Of a stretch of 64,000 nucleotides of DNA, positions 1 through 7,914 are shown piece after piece. Each line of letters starts with the position of its first letter. Position 1 is the first letter of the stretch. The stretch is from NCBI GenBank assembly GCA_964548025.1, contig CAZJRI010000004.1:20679-84678 (forward strand), given 5' to 3'. The DNA comes from JAHRVQ01 sp964548025. Lineage in GTDB: Bacteria; Pseudomonadota; Gammaproteobacteria; Pseudomonadales; Azotimanducaceae. The notes beneath the pieces are model-generated. The model was not told the origin of the DNA and ran no database searches. It worked only from the letters and a program-made list of their open reading frames with translations. The position numbers and the translations under genes are program-made.

Positions 1-1155
1 TTCAGCAGCTACTCGCAGTGATCTGTCCGTATACTTCAGATGGTGATGTTCTTCGAATCTGCTTTTCAGGCCTTTGAGAATTTTGTAGGTATCATCAACG
101 TCCGGTTCAGTGACGTCTATTTTCTGAAATCGACGTGAAAGTGCACGATCTTTGTCGAAAATTCCTCTGTATTCCTGATAGGTAGTCGAACCCATGCACC
201 TTATCTCACCTGAAGCGAGCAATGGTTTTAGCAGATTGGATGCATCCATGACTCCGCCTGATGCTGCCCCTGCACCGATAATCGTATGAATCTCATCAAT
301 GAAGAGAATCTGATTGTCTTCTTTCTTGAGTTCGTTGAGCAGAGTCTTCAGCCTCTTCTCGAAGTCTCCCCTGTATTTGGTACCGGCAAGAAGTGCGCCC
401 AGATCGAGTGCGTGAACAGTGCTGTCCTTGATTATTTCAGGCACATTGCCATCAACAATCATTTTCGCCAACCCCTCTGCGATGGCAGTTTTGCCAACCC
501 CGGACTCGCCAACCAGCAGTGGATTGTTCTTTCGACGACGTGACAATATCTGGATTACCCTTTCTACTTCGTCCTGACGACCAACTAAAGGATCTATAAG
601 GCCTTTACGAGCTTGCTCATTAAGGTTAGTTGCGAAACTTTCAAGCGGGCTTGGCGCCTTTTCTTCCCCGTTGGCGTCTTCGTCAAGGTTCTCAACCTGT
701 TCCGACTCTTCGTGATTAGCTACCTTGGGAGTGCCGTGAGCAATGTAATTTACGACGTCGATGCGATTAACATCCTGCTGCTTGAGAATGTAGACAGCAT
801 GGCTTTCCTGTTCGCTGAATATGGCCACCAGCACACTGCCGCCCGTTACTTCTTTACGCCCGGATGACTGGACATGGAATACGGCTCGCTGGAGTACCCG
901 CTGGAATCCGAGTGTTGGTTGCGTTTCTCTTTCTTGATCATTCTTTGGTATCAGAGGCGTGGTAGCGTCCAGGAATTCTTCAAGCTCTTTTCGTAGCTTC
1001 TCGATATCGGCACCGCATGCCCGTAGGACGTTGGCTGCCACCGCATTGTCGATCAGTGCGAGCAGCAGGTGCTCTACTGACATCAGCTCGTGGCGTTTTG
1101 CCCGTGCTTCCTTGAAGGCTAGATTTAGTGTTACTTCCAAATCTTTACTAAGCAT
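1..1155 (-). CDS. clpA: ATP-dependent Clp protease ATP-binding subunit ClpA (3' part beyond window)
   Basis: Reading the minus strand from the ATG at 1153-1155 gives about 385 residues that run off the left edge, so this is the N-terminal half of ClpA. ClpA is the AAA+ unfoldase that feeds proteins into ClpP. The N domain (about 1-145) begins MLSKDLEVTLNLAF and binds ClpS. The first AAA module has Walker A GESGVGKT at about 213-220, Walker B ILFIDEIHT, and an arginine-rich GIFDKDRALSRRFQ segment. The order clpA-clpS-cspD-icd matches Pseudomonas, and clpS lies 72 bp upstream on the same strand. The identification is secure; only the second AAA module is missing from view. Confidence 0.96.
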   Translation of the reverse strand, partial: MLSKDLEVTLNLAFKEARAKRHELMSVEHLLLALIDNAVAANVLRACGADIEKLRKELEEFLDATTPLIPKNDQERETQPTLGFQRVLQRAVFHVQSSGRKEVTGGSVLVAIFSEQESHAVYILKQQDVNRIDVVNYIAHGTPKVANHEESEQVENLDEDANGEEKAPSPLESFATNLNEQARKGLIDPLVGRQDEVERVIQILSRRRKNNPLLVGESGVGKTAIAEGLAKMIVDGNVPEIIKDSTVHALDLGALLAGTKYRGDFEKRLKTLLNELKKEDNQILFIDEIHTIIGAGAASGGVMDASNLLKPLLASGEIRCMGSTTYQEYRGIFDKDRALSRRFQKIDVTEPDVDDTYKILKGLKSRFEEHHHLKYTDRSLRVAAE

Positions 1156-1227
1156 TTCATCTGTCCTGCTGTGCTAAGAGACATCTTGGTCTCCGTAGCG
1201 ATTATTTACAACCATTCTCTTTCAAGT

Positions 1228-1644
1228 CTAGTCAGCGGATTCAATTTCCGATACCAATGGATGCTGACTTTCTTGTGCGTATTGATTCACCTGCGCTGAT
1301 TTCGTCTCCGCTATATCCCGGGTATATATCCCACAGGTCGCCTTTCCCACAGTGTGTACCGCCAGCATAATCTGCGTGGCTTTTTCTCTGTTCATGTTAA
1401 AAAACATCTGTAGAACTTCGATCACAAATTCCATCGGCGTGTAGTCATCATTAAGCATAACCACCTTATACATGGGTGGTTCCTTAAGCTCAGGCTTCGA
1501 TACTTCTTCGACAACGCCAATATCTCGATCATAATCCTGGTCGTCATCTTTGCCAGATCTAACCGGCCTAATATCTTTCGAACCTTGCTGACGAATGTCC
1601 AACGCTAATTTAAATTCTAGTCTATTTTCTCGATCCCCAATCAT
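1228..1644 (-). CDS. clpS: ClpS, N-end rule adaptor of ClpAP
   Basis: The 138-residue protein carries the ClpS core in its C-terminal 85 residues: PPMYKVVMLNDDYTPMEFV, then MNREKATQIMLAVH and GKATCGIYTRDIAETK. These form the pocket that recognises bulky N-terminal residues and the surface that docks on the ClpA N domain. The N-terminal 50 residues are acidic, variable and longer than in the roughly 106-residue E. coli protein. There is no internal methionine before the core, so the ATG at 1644 is kept, although a GTG or TTG start inside is possible. It sits directly upstream of clpA on the same strand and is divergent from cspD. Confidence 0.93.
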   Translation of the reverse strand: MIGDRENRLEFKLALDIRQQGSKDIRPVRSGKDDDQDYDRDIGVVEEVSKPELKEPPMYKVVMLNDDYTPMEFVIEVLQMFFNMNREKATQIMLAVHTVGKATCGIYTRDIAETKSAQVNQYAQESQHPLVSEIESAD

Positions 1645-2000
1645 ATAAAGATTGACCCAAATTCAGCTATCTGACTATCCAATGAAAACATAACAACAAT
1701 TGACTGTTAAGCCCAAAAGGACCTAAATCTTAATTTCCATCCAGGGTTTATCTTCCATGGGTTCTATGATCGGGTACAGTGCAAATTTTTCATCAGTCCG
1801 GGTAAAGGATACCGTTATTACCTTTTGGATCAGGAACATATCCTTAACTTGGAGATAAATTCACGATATTCAAGGCGCAGCCTTGACGAATTGGTCACAT
1901 TACCCATAAAGTAGCATTGAAAACACTTGGTGTATGCTCCCCTCAAGGCTGTTTAGGGCTATACCAGGTGTATGTAGTGAGGACAGGAGGTCGCGCATCC
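1645..2000. other. Intergenic region between clpS and cspD
   Basis: This 356-bp divergent region holds no convincing gene. A possible sigma-70 promoter for cspD is TTGACG at 1883-1888 with a weak -10 (CATAAA or TAAAGT) 16-18 bp further on. An open frame runs into cspD from 1917, but its first 28 codons look like untranslated leader because a strong AGGAGG lies at 1985-1990, just before the ATG at 2001. The long leader (about 100 nt) would suit a cold-shock-type mRNA, which is inference only. Confidence 0.4.
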
Positions 2001-2225
2001 ATGCCAACAGGACGCGTAAAATGGTTCAACAACGCCAAAGGCTACGGTTTTATCCTGCCTGAAGATGGTAGCGAGGATTACTTCGCCCATTATTCCTCCA
2101 TAGTTATGGAAGGATACAAAACCCTAAAAGCGGGGCAGCTAGTCACTTTTGAGATATTGGAAGGGCCCAAAGGTTCCCACGCGATTAATATCAAGTCAGT
2201 CGACGATGTACCGACGGACAACTGA
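2001..2225 (+). CDS. cspD: Cold-shock domain protein, CspD-like
   Basis: This is a 74-residue single cold-shock domain beginning MPTGRVKWFNNAKGYGFI. The RNP1 motif KGYGFI and an RNP2-like DYFAHYSS are visible, so it should bind single-stranded nucleic acid as a five-stranded OB fold. The start at 2001 is chosen over an in-frame ATG at 1917 because AGGAGG lies 10 bp upstream and the family always begins near this point. In E. coli CspD inhibits replication in stationary phase, and its gene neighbours clpS-clpA as here. RNP2 has Tyr in place of the usual first Val, a mild departure seen in CspD-like members. The stop codon lies within one arm of an inverted repeat shared with the icd end. Confidence 0.9.
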   Translation: MPTGRVKWFNNAKGYGFILPEDGSEDYFAHYSSIVMEGYKTLKAGQLVTFEILEGPKGSHAINIKSVDDVPTDN

Positions 2226-2261
2226 CCCGCGTCCAATACTCCAAGAACCGGATCAGTTGTC
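2217..2261. terminator. Inverted repeat between convergent cspD and icd
   Basis: GACAACTGA at 2217-2225 and TCAGTTGTC at 2253-2261 are perfect 9-bp complements separated by 27 bp. They lie exactly where cspD and icd converge; the cspD stop codon is inside the left arm. It may form a hairpin in both transcripts and act as a weak bidirectional terminator or mRNA end protector. There is no T-tract, so intrinsic termination is uncertain. Confidence 0.4.
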
Positions 2262-2269
2262 GTAGGGCT

Positions 2270-3529
2270 TTAACCCATGTGGGCTATAATTGCGTCACCA
2301 AATGCTGATGCCTTGTAAAGGGTCGCTCCCTCCATGAGGCGTTCGAAATCATAGGTTACAGTCTTCGCAACGATAGCGCCCTGCATGCCGTCAATAATCA
2401 GATCTGCTGCTTCAGTCCAACCCATATGCCGTAGCATCATTTCGGCAGAAAGAATCAATGAGCCAGGATTTACCTTGTCCTGACCAGCATACTTGGGCGC
2501 AGTACCATGAGTCGCCTCAAATAGTGCCACTGCATCACCAATATTGGCACCAGGTGCGATACCGATTCCACCAACTTCGGCGGCAAGTGCATCTGAAAAG
2601 TAGTCACCGTTCAGGTTCATCGTAGCAATACAACTATATTCAGCGGGTCTAAGCAGAATCTGTTGCAGCATTGCGTCGGCAATGACATCCTTGATGATGA
2701 TTTCATTACCCGTCACTGGATTCTTCAGTGTGCACCAGGGACCACCGTCGAGTAACTCAGCGCCAAATTCTTCCTGGGCCAGTTCATACCCCCAATCCTT
2801 GAATGCACCTTCGGTAAACTTCATGATATTACCTTTGTGCACCAGCGTGACGGATGGTTTGTCGTTGTCTATCGCGTACTGGATAGCCTTTCGAACGAGT
2901 CTGTAGGTGCCCTCTTTGGAAATTGGCTTTACGCCGATCCCGCAATTCTCCGGGAACCGAATGCCGGTTACGCCCATTTCCTCTTGCAGAAATTTAATTA
3001 CCTTCTCTGCCTCAGGCGTGCCAGCTTGCCACTCTATGCCTGCATAGATGTCCTCGGTGTTCTCCCTGAAGATCACCATATCTGTTAGCTCGGGTTTGCT
3101 CACAGGGCTGGGTACGCCCTCAAAATATTGGATGGGTCTGAGGCAGAGGAACAGATCCAGTTCCTGGCGCAGTGCCACGTTTAATGATCTGATGCCGCCC
3201 CCAACAGGAGTCGTTAGCGGACCCTTGATACCAATCAGATATTCCCGCATGGCTTCCAGGGTCTCTTCAGGTAGCCATTCGTCCGGTCCATAAACCTGTG
3301 TAGCTTTTTCCCCAGCATAGATCTCCATCCAGGCGATGGATCGTTTCCCGCCGTAGGCTTTCTCTATCGCTGTATCGACCACTTTAAGCATCGGTGGTGT
3401 TACATCAACTCCGATCCCATCTCCTTCGATAAAGGGGATAATTGGGCGATCGGGGATGTTAAGGGACATGTCAGCATTCGCGGTGATTTTGTCACCATCT
3501 ACTGGAACATTGATATGTTGATATCCCAT
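2270..3529 (-). CDS. icd: NADP-dependent isocitrate dehydrogenase
   Basis: The 419-residue protein catalyses oxidative decarboxylation of isocitrate to 2-oxoglutarate in the TCA cycle. It aligns with E. coli Icd throughout: IIPFIEGDGIGVDVTPPMLKVVD near the N terminus, TTPVGGGIRSLNVALRQ with the substrate-binding serine that AceK phosphorylates in enterics, IFRENTEDIYAGIEW, and HGTAPKYAGQDKVNPGS near the NADP site. The start is placed at 3529, where GGAG precedes the ATG by 7 bp, rather than the upstream ATG at 3592, which adds 21 residues absent from the family. It is convergent with cspD and divergent from rluE. Confidence 0.97.
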   Translation of the reverse strand: MGYQHINVPVDGDKITANADMSLNIPDRPIIPFIEGDGIGVDVTPPMLKVVDTAIEKAYGGKRSIAWMEIYAGEKATQVYGPDEWLPEETLEAMREYLIGIKGPLTTPVGGGIRSLNVALRQELDLFLCLRPIQYFEGVPSPVSKPELTDMVIFRENTEDIYAGIEWQAGTPEAEKVIKFLQEEMGVTGIRFPENCGIGVKPISKEGTYRLVRKAIQYAIDNDKPSVTLVHKGNIMKFTEGAFKDWGYELAQEEFGAELLDGGPWCTLKNPVTGNEIIIKDVIADAMLQQILLRPAEYSCIATMNLNGDYFSDALAAEVGGIGIAPGANIGDAVALFEATHGTAPKYAGQDKVNPGSLILSAEMMLRHMGWTEAADLIIDGMQGAIVAKTVTYDFERLMEGATLYKASAFGDAIIAHMG

Positions 3530-3770
3530 AAATTCTCCGTTTAAATCTAGTTTGATGTTGTCACCGGATTCCCGGTGACCCTGTACCGACACCAGGTTGT
3601 TCTACAACCCGTTGGGAACTTATGTCGGTCTCCCAACTTGAACAAAAATAAATGAGCGCGGAGTATAGCATTCACGCGGGGGGAGCGCATCGCAACGGTA
3701 ACATAATAGATTTGAGTGATGCGCCGTATAAGAAACGGTCTTCAGGTTGAGAAGCTAGATTGAATTGAAG

Positions 3771-4331
3771 ATGACTAATTTGATTTTGTTTAACAAACCA
3801 TTCGGTGTGATATGCCAGTTCCGCGAGAAAGAAGGAAAAAAGAGTCTCGGTGAATTCATTGATCTGCCGGAATATTACCCTGCCGGACGACTCGATCATG
3901 ATTCAGAGGGACTCGTTCTGTTGACAAATGACGGCAAGCTTCAAGCCCGTATTACCGAACCAAAATATAAGTTGCCTAAGACCTACCAGGTCCAGGTAGA
4001 AGGAGATATCACCGAAGCGGCAATTTCGTCTCTGCGTAAGGGGGTGGAATTAAATGACGGCCTGACCCGTCCTGCAAAAATATCTCTTCTGGCGGATGCT
4101 CCGCTGGCGCCAAGATCTCCACCGATAAGATTCAGGCAGAATATCCCGACTAGCTGGATCGAGATGACGATTGCTGAGGGTAGAAATCGTCAGATAAGAC
4201 GAATGACCGCAGCCGTGGGTTACCCGACCCTGAGACTTTTTCGGTATCAGATTGGCCATTGGAGTACAAAGGGTCTCAAGGTGGGTGAATGGAAAATGGA
4301 TCGCGTTAACCTGCCGCAGAATTCCAGATAA
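3771..4331 (+). CDS. rluE: 23S rRNA pseudouridine synthase RluE-type
   Basis: The 186-residue protein has the RsuA/RluB/RluE family catalytic motif AGRLDHDSEGLVLLTND, whose Asp attacks the uridine, and the C-terminal motif EGRNRQIRRMTAAVGYPTLR. It lacks an N-terminal S4 domain and starts directly at NLILFNKPFGV, which is typical of RluE (23S U2457). E. coli rluE also lies next to icd and ahead of nudJ-mnmA, which supports the assignment. A TTG at 3765 is in frame, but the ATG at 3771 is preferred. Confidence 0.92.
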   Translation: MTNLILFNKPFGVICQFREKEGKKSLGEFIDLPEYYPAGRLDHDSEGLVLLTNDGKLQARITEPKYKLPKTYQVQVEGDITEAAISSLRKGVELNDGLTRPAKISLLADAPLAPRSPPIRFRQNIPTSWIEMTIAEGRNRQIRRMTAAVGYPTLRLFRYQIGHWSTKGLKVGEWKMDRVNLPQNSR

Positions 4332-4369
4332 GCTGAAATATTTCGTTAACTCTCAGTACTTTCCCCGCT

Positions 4370-4834
4370 TCACTCTTCCTGGTCCTGCCACTGGCCCGCT
4401 TGATTGATATCCGACTGACGAGTCTCCAGCCAGCGCTCACCGTCTGGGGTATCCTCCCTTTTCCAGAAAGTTGCGCGTGTTTTCAGATAATCGATTATGT
4501 ACTCGCATGCATCGAATGCATCACCCCGGTGGGCACTGGCGACACCAACAAAAACGATCTGATCACCCGGAGACAATTGACCAACACGGTGAATTACCGT
4601 CGCAGATATAACATTCCAGCGAGATTGGGCTTCATTAATGATGGATGTGATCTGTTTTTCGGTCATTTCGGGGTAGTGCTCGAGAAACAGACTATTAACG
4701 CCTTCACCATCATTCTCATTTCGCACGAGTCCAAGGAAGGTGCTGATACCACCAACGGTTTTGGACGTATCGCCCAGGTTGCGAATTTCGAGCCCAGTAT
4801 CGAAGTCAGCTTCCTGAACCAAAACTCGAATCAT
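4370..4834 (-). CDS. moaE: Molybdopterin synthase catalytic subunit MoaE
   Basis: This 154-residue protein is the large subunit of molybdopterin synthase, which inserts sulfur from MoaD thiocarboxylate into cyclic pyranopterin monophosphate. Visible hallmarks are FLGLVRNENDGEGV, LFLEHYPEMTEKQI, VIHRVGQLSPGD, and the lysine-containing active-site segment ASAHRGDAFDAC...LKTRATFWKRE. The start at 4834 is favoured because GGAGG lies 6 nt before the ATG; a TTG at 4840 is in frame. It begins 2 nt after the moaD stop, the last gene of the moaC-moaD-moaE cassette. Confidence 0.95.
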   Translation of the reverse strand: MIRVLVQEADFDTGLEIRNLGDTSKTVGGISTFLGLVRNENDGEGVNSLFLEHYPEMTEKQITSIINEAQSRWNVISATVIHRVGQLSPGDQIVFVGVASAHRGDAFDACEYIIDYLKTRATFWKREDTPDGERWLETRQSDINQAGQWQDQEE

Positions 4835-4836
4835 GG

Positions 4837-5091
4837 TCAACCTCCAGTGACCGGGGGGAAGAAGGCAATTTCATCGCCGTCCTGCAATACATAATTCTGA
4901 TCAACCATTTCATGATTGACAGCCATGAGTACCTGGTTTGCCTGTAAAACTTCTGACCAGTTGTTACCTCTTGTCTCTGACAGAAATGTCAGAAATTCAC
5001 GGACAGACCTGCCTGCCGGTAGTTCCAAGGCTAATTCTGCTTCTCCAAGCACTTCACGCAGACTTGCAAACAGAACGAGTTTTACTTTCAT
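4837..5091 (-). CDS. moaD: Molybdopterin synthase sulfur-carrier subunit MoaD
   Basis: The 84-residue beta-grasp protein ends in the diglycine tail FFPPVTGG, the site adenylated by MoeB and converted to a thiocarboxylate. The ATG at 5091 overlaps the moaC stop in an ATGA junction, which implies translational coupling. A longer frame exists upstream, but it lies inside moaC and is not needed. With MoaE it forms the heterotetrameric molybdopterin synthase. Confidence 0.94.
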   Translation of the reverse strand: MKVKLVLFASLREVLGEAELALELPAGRSVREFLTFLSETRGNNWSEVLQANQVLMAVNHEMVDQNYVLQDGDEIAFFPPVTGG

Positions 5092-5570
5092 GCGTTCCAA
5101 ACTCCGCTCCTGCCCCCTGCTTTGTGAATCAGCCGGATATCCCCAATTACCATTGCCTTGTCTACCGCCTTGCACATATCGTAGATCGTCAGTGCTGCTA
5201 TGGACACGGCCGTCAGTGCTTCCATCTCGACACCTGTCTTACCACTCACTTTGCAGGTGCCAGTTATCAATACCTGGTTCTTCTCATCATCAGTCTCGAA
5301 TTCCACATCGATTGCATTGAGTGCCAGCGGGTGACAGAGCGGGATCAGCTCAGAGCATTTTTTTGCCCCCTGGATACCTGCGATTCTTGCGACCGCAAAC
5401 ACATCTCCCTTCTTATGACCACCCTCTTTTATCAGAACGAGGGTTTCGGCACTCATCGTTACACTACCTTTTGCAACTGCAGTTCTTTCAGTTACAGATT
5501 TCTCGGTTACATCAACCATCTTCGCTTTACCTTCTGAATCCAGATGGGTTAGCGTTTTTGATTCAGTCAT
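5088..5570 (-). CDS. moaC: Cyclic pyranopterin monophosphate synthase MoaC
   Basis: The 160-residue protein matches MoaC along its length: LTHLDSEGKAKMVDV at the N terminus, KKCSELIPLCHPLAL with the active-site His, KTGVEMEALTAVSIAALT, and the C-terminal KAGGRSG with the catalytic lysine. MoaC converts the MoaA product 3',8-cyclo-7,8-dihydro-GTP to cPMP. It heads the moaC-D-E cassette; moaA, moaB and moeAB are not in this window. Its start lies only 17 bp from the likely nudJ start on the other strand, so the promoter must overlap coding sequence. Confidence 0.96.
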   Translation of the reverse strand: MTESKTLTHLDSEGKAKMVDVTEKSVTERTAVAKGSVTMSAETLVLIKEGGHKKGDVFAVARIAGIQGAKKCSELIPLCHPLALNAIDVEFETDDEKNQVLITGTCKVSGKTGVEMEALTAVSIAALTIYDMCKAVDKAMVIGDIRLIHKAGGRSGVWNA

Positions 5571-5587
5571 ACATCTTACTCAATTAC

Positions 5588-6052
5588 ATGAATTACAATG
5601 ATCCAATGAATTGGCCACCACATATTACAGTTGCTACGATCGTGCAGAAAGCAGATAAATTTCTGATGGTCGAAGAACAGGATGCCTCGCAGATCGTCAT
5701 CAATCAACCTGCCGGTCACCTTGAACCACATGAGACTATCTTTGAAGCCGCCTGCAGGGAAACGCTCGAAGAAACCGGCTGGATCGTCGAGTTAAAGCAT
5801 ATTGTCGGAATATATCACTTTCTGTCACCTGTAGACGGCATTACCTATCACCGGATCTGTTTTGCTGCGGAAGCCGTCTCAGAAACTGAATCAGAACTTG
5901 ATCCTGATATCATCTCCACCCACTGGCTTACTTTATCAGAAATCGAAACAGCACAAAAAAGAAGTCCGCTGGTGCTTCGATCAATTGAAGATTATTTGAA
6001 GGGAAACCCCGTCCCACTGTCATTTTTGAAACACATTGACAGTGAAGGCTGA
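5588..6052 (+). CDS. nudJ: Nudix hydrolase NudJ-type (phosphatase)
   Basis: The 154-residue protein carries a full Nudix box GHLEPHETIFEAACRETLEETG, split here as GHLEPHE then REXXEEXG, which binds Mg2+ for pyrophosphate hydrolysis. E. coli NudJ, which acts on HMP-PP and nucleoside di- and triphosphates, has the same PHITVATIV start and NQPAGHLE context and also precedes mnmA. The start is uncertain: ATG at 5588 or 5606, neither with a clear ribosome-binding site. A much longer upstream frame overlaps moaC antisense and is rejected. Confidence 0.88.
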   Translation: MNYNDPMNWPPHITVATIVQKADKFLMVEEQDASQIVINQPAGHLEPHETIFEAACRETLEETGWIVELKHIVGIYHFLSPVDGITYHRICFAAEAVSETESELDPDIISTHWLTLSEIETAQKRSPLVLRSIEDYLKGNPVPLSFLKHIDSEG

Positions 6053-6118
6053 ACGAATCGCTGATTGATAACCTAGTGTGTGTTTGGCATCTAGTTGTTA
6101 AAATGCGGCGTTTTCGAA

Positions 6119-6157
6119 TTCAGTCATACATTTCAGTCAAACAATTCAGTCAAACAA
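6119..6157. repeat. Three tandem 13-bp repeats abutting the mnmA start codon
   Basis: TTCAGTCATACAT (6119-6131) is followed by two identical copies of TTCAGTCAAACAA (6132-6144 and 6145-6157). The last base of the array is the A of the mnmA ATG. The array occupies the place where a Shine-Dalgarno would be expected, and none is seen. Copy-number change would alter the leader, not the frame. Confidence 0.85.
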
Positions 6158-7251
6158 TGTCTCATAAAGGAAAAGTTATCGTCGGCATGTCCGGCGGCGT
6201 TGATTCTTCGGTCTCGGCAAAATTGCTGCTCGATCAGGGATACGACGTTGAAGGTCTCTTCATGAAAAACTGGGAAGAGGATGATGGAACTGAATACTGT
6301 ACATCGAAAGAGGATCTCGCCGATGCACTAGCAGTCTGTGATCACCTGGGTATTGATCTTAAAGAGGCAAATTTTGCGGCAGAATACTGGGACAATGTGT
6401 TTGAGCAGTTCCTCGAAGAATACAGGGCAGGTAGAACCCCAAACCCGGACGTCCTGTGTAATCGAGAAATAAAATTCAACGTCTTCAGGGAGTATGCTGA
6501 ATTACTCGGCGCGAGCTTCGTGGCCACAGGTCACTACGTACGACTGGACCTCTCGGGGGGAACGCCGAAATTGCTCAAAGGTCTGGATGACACAAAGGAT
6601 CAGAGTTATTTTCTGCAGTCGGTCTCTGCCAGGCAACTCGAGAACTGTATCTTTCCGATCGGAGAACTGAGAAAAAAGGAAGTCAGAAAAATCGCTGAAG
6701 AGAACGATATTCCAACATACGCGAAGAAAGATTCAACTGGCATTTGTTTTATCGGGGAGCGGCGGTTCACTGACTTTCTGGCCAGGTATATTCCCGACAA
6801 ACCCGGTCCGATTAAAACCATCAGTGGACAAACGGTTGGCGAGCACCGGGGTGTGATGTTCCACACGCTCGGACAAAGACAGGGGCTGGGCATAGGTGGT
6901 ATCAAAGATGCTGGTGAAGCTCCCTGGTATGTTGTGGGTAAAGATATGCCGACAAACACCCTTTTTGTTGCCCAGGGCAATAATCACGAGGCGCTGTTCT
7001 CAACTCGGATGACCTGTCGCAGCATTAACTGGATTGATGGCAACCTGCCAGACCTGCCGATCAAGCTGAATGTTAAAACCAGATACCGACAGCCTGACCA
7101 ATCATGTCAACTTGAGCACTCGGGCTTGGAAGACGGTTATTCAATCCTTTTTGATCATCCTCAACGCGCTGTGACGCCTGGTCAATGGGCTTGTTTTTAT
7201 GAAGGGGATCACTGTCTGGGCGGCGGCATTATCGAGGCAACAGCACCCTGA
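6157..7251 (+). CDS. mnmA: tRNA-specific 2-thiouridylase MnmA
   Basis: The 364-residue protein begins MSHKGKVIVGMSGGVDSSV with the PP-loop that activates tRNA U34 by adenylation. The two catalytic cysteines are in NPDVLCNREIKF and STGICFIGER. It makes s2U34 in tRNA Lys, Glu and Gln with sulfur from the Tus relay. The start at 6157 matches the family; a frame open from 6076 adds 27 residues without family support. Its TGA overlaps the hflD ATG by one base (TGATG), as in the conserved nudJ-mnmA-hflD-purB block. Upstream lies a 13-bp tandem repeat instead of a recognisable ribosome-binding site. Confidence 0.96.
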   Translation: MSHKGKVIVGMSGGVDSSVSAKLLLDQGYDVEGLFMKNWEEDDGTEYCTSKEDLADALAVCDHLGIDLKEANFAAEYWDNVFEQFLEEYRAGRTPNPDVLCNREIKFNVFREYAELLGASFVATGHYVRLDLSGGTPKLLKGLDDTKDQSYFLQSVSARQLENCIFPIGELRKKEVRKIAEENDIPTYAKKDSTGICFIGERRFTDFLARYIPDKPGPIKTISGQTVGEHRGVMFHTLGQRQGLGIGGIKDAGEAPWYVVGKDMPTNTLFVAQGNNHEALFSTRMTCRSINWIDGNLPDLPIKLNVKTRYRQPDQSCQLEHSGLEDGYSILFDHPQRAVTPGQWACFYEGDHCLGGGIIEATAP

Positions 7252-7871
7252 TGTCTGAGTTGGCATATGAGAAAAGAGTCCTGGCTCTGGCTGGTATCAT
7301 TCAAGCCTGTCATCTTGTAGCAAGTGCGGCAAGATCAGGAATGGTTTCACAGGATTCTCTGGCGAACAGTCTCAAGAGTATTTTTGTTCAGAACCCGGAT
7401 TCTTTCACAGATATTTACAGCGGAACGGCTGATATTCGCCTGGGCCTTAACCTGCTCAATGAAGTGCTGCTGAAATTTGATACAGGTAAACATGCTGAAA
7501 TGATCAGATATGCCCTTGCGGTTATGTCTCTTGAAAGAAATTTGGCAAAAAGACCGGATATCCTTAACAAGTTAGGTGAACAAATAGACGTAATTGGTCG
7601 TGAAAGAACATCTTTGGCAGCAGAATCAATCGATGATACGGTCGCTGCACTGGCTGATCTATATGAATCAACCATTAGCCTGATACAGCCACAACTGAGA
7701 ATTGAGGGAAATAAACATCATCTGCAAAATATCTCGAATGTCCAGCGTATACGCGCCCTGCTACTCTCAGCAATCCGATCCACTGTGCTTTGGCACCAGG
7801 TTGGCGGCAGACGCTGGCAACTGTTGATATGTCGAGGTCAGATGAAAACAGCAATAAAAAATGTTTTATAA
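7251..7871 (+). CDS. hflD: HflD family protein (high-frequency lysogenization regulator homologue)
   Basis: The 206-residue, largely helical protein has the HflD pattern: ALAGIIQACHLVASAARSG near the N terminus, then YAVMSLERNLAKRPDIL-like and a C-terminal NVQRIRALLLSAIRSTVLWHQVGG block. In E. coli HflD is a peripheral membrane protein between mnmA and purB that modulates phage lambda lysogeny; its general cellular job is not settled. The one-base overlap with mnmA suggests coupled translation. The identification rests on both sequence and synteny. Confidence 0.9.
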   Translation: MSELAYEKRVLALAGIIQACHLVASAARSGMVSQDSLANSLKSIFVQNPDSFTDIYSGTADIRLGLNLLNEVLLKFDTGKHAEMIRYALAVMSLERNLAKRPDILNKLGEQIDVIGRERTSLAAESIDDTVAALADLYESTISLIQPQLRIEGNKHHLQNISNVQRIRALLLSAIRSTVLWHQVGGRRWQLLICRGQMKTAIKNVL

Positions 7872-7914
7872 TACAAAGTGTTATCAAACATACTTAACCT
7901 AAATTGAGATTAAC

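Noticed and set aside
1917..2000. Twenty-eight-residue N-terminal extension of CspD
   Set aside because: A strong AGGAGG precedes the ATG at 2001 and the family starts there.
4400..5537. Plus-strand open frames of 134-199 codons opposite moaE, moaD and moaC
   Set aside because: They are antisense to clear Moa proteins and encode Cys/Leu/Ser-rich shadow sequence without domains.
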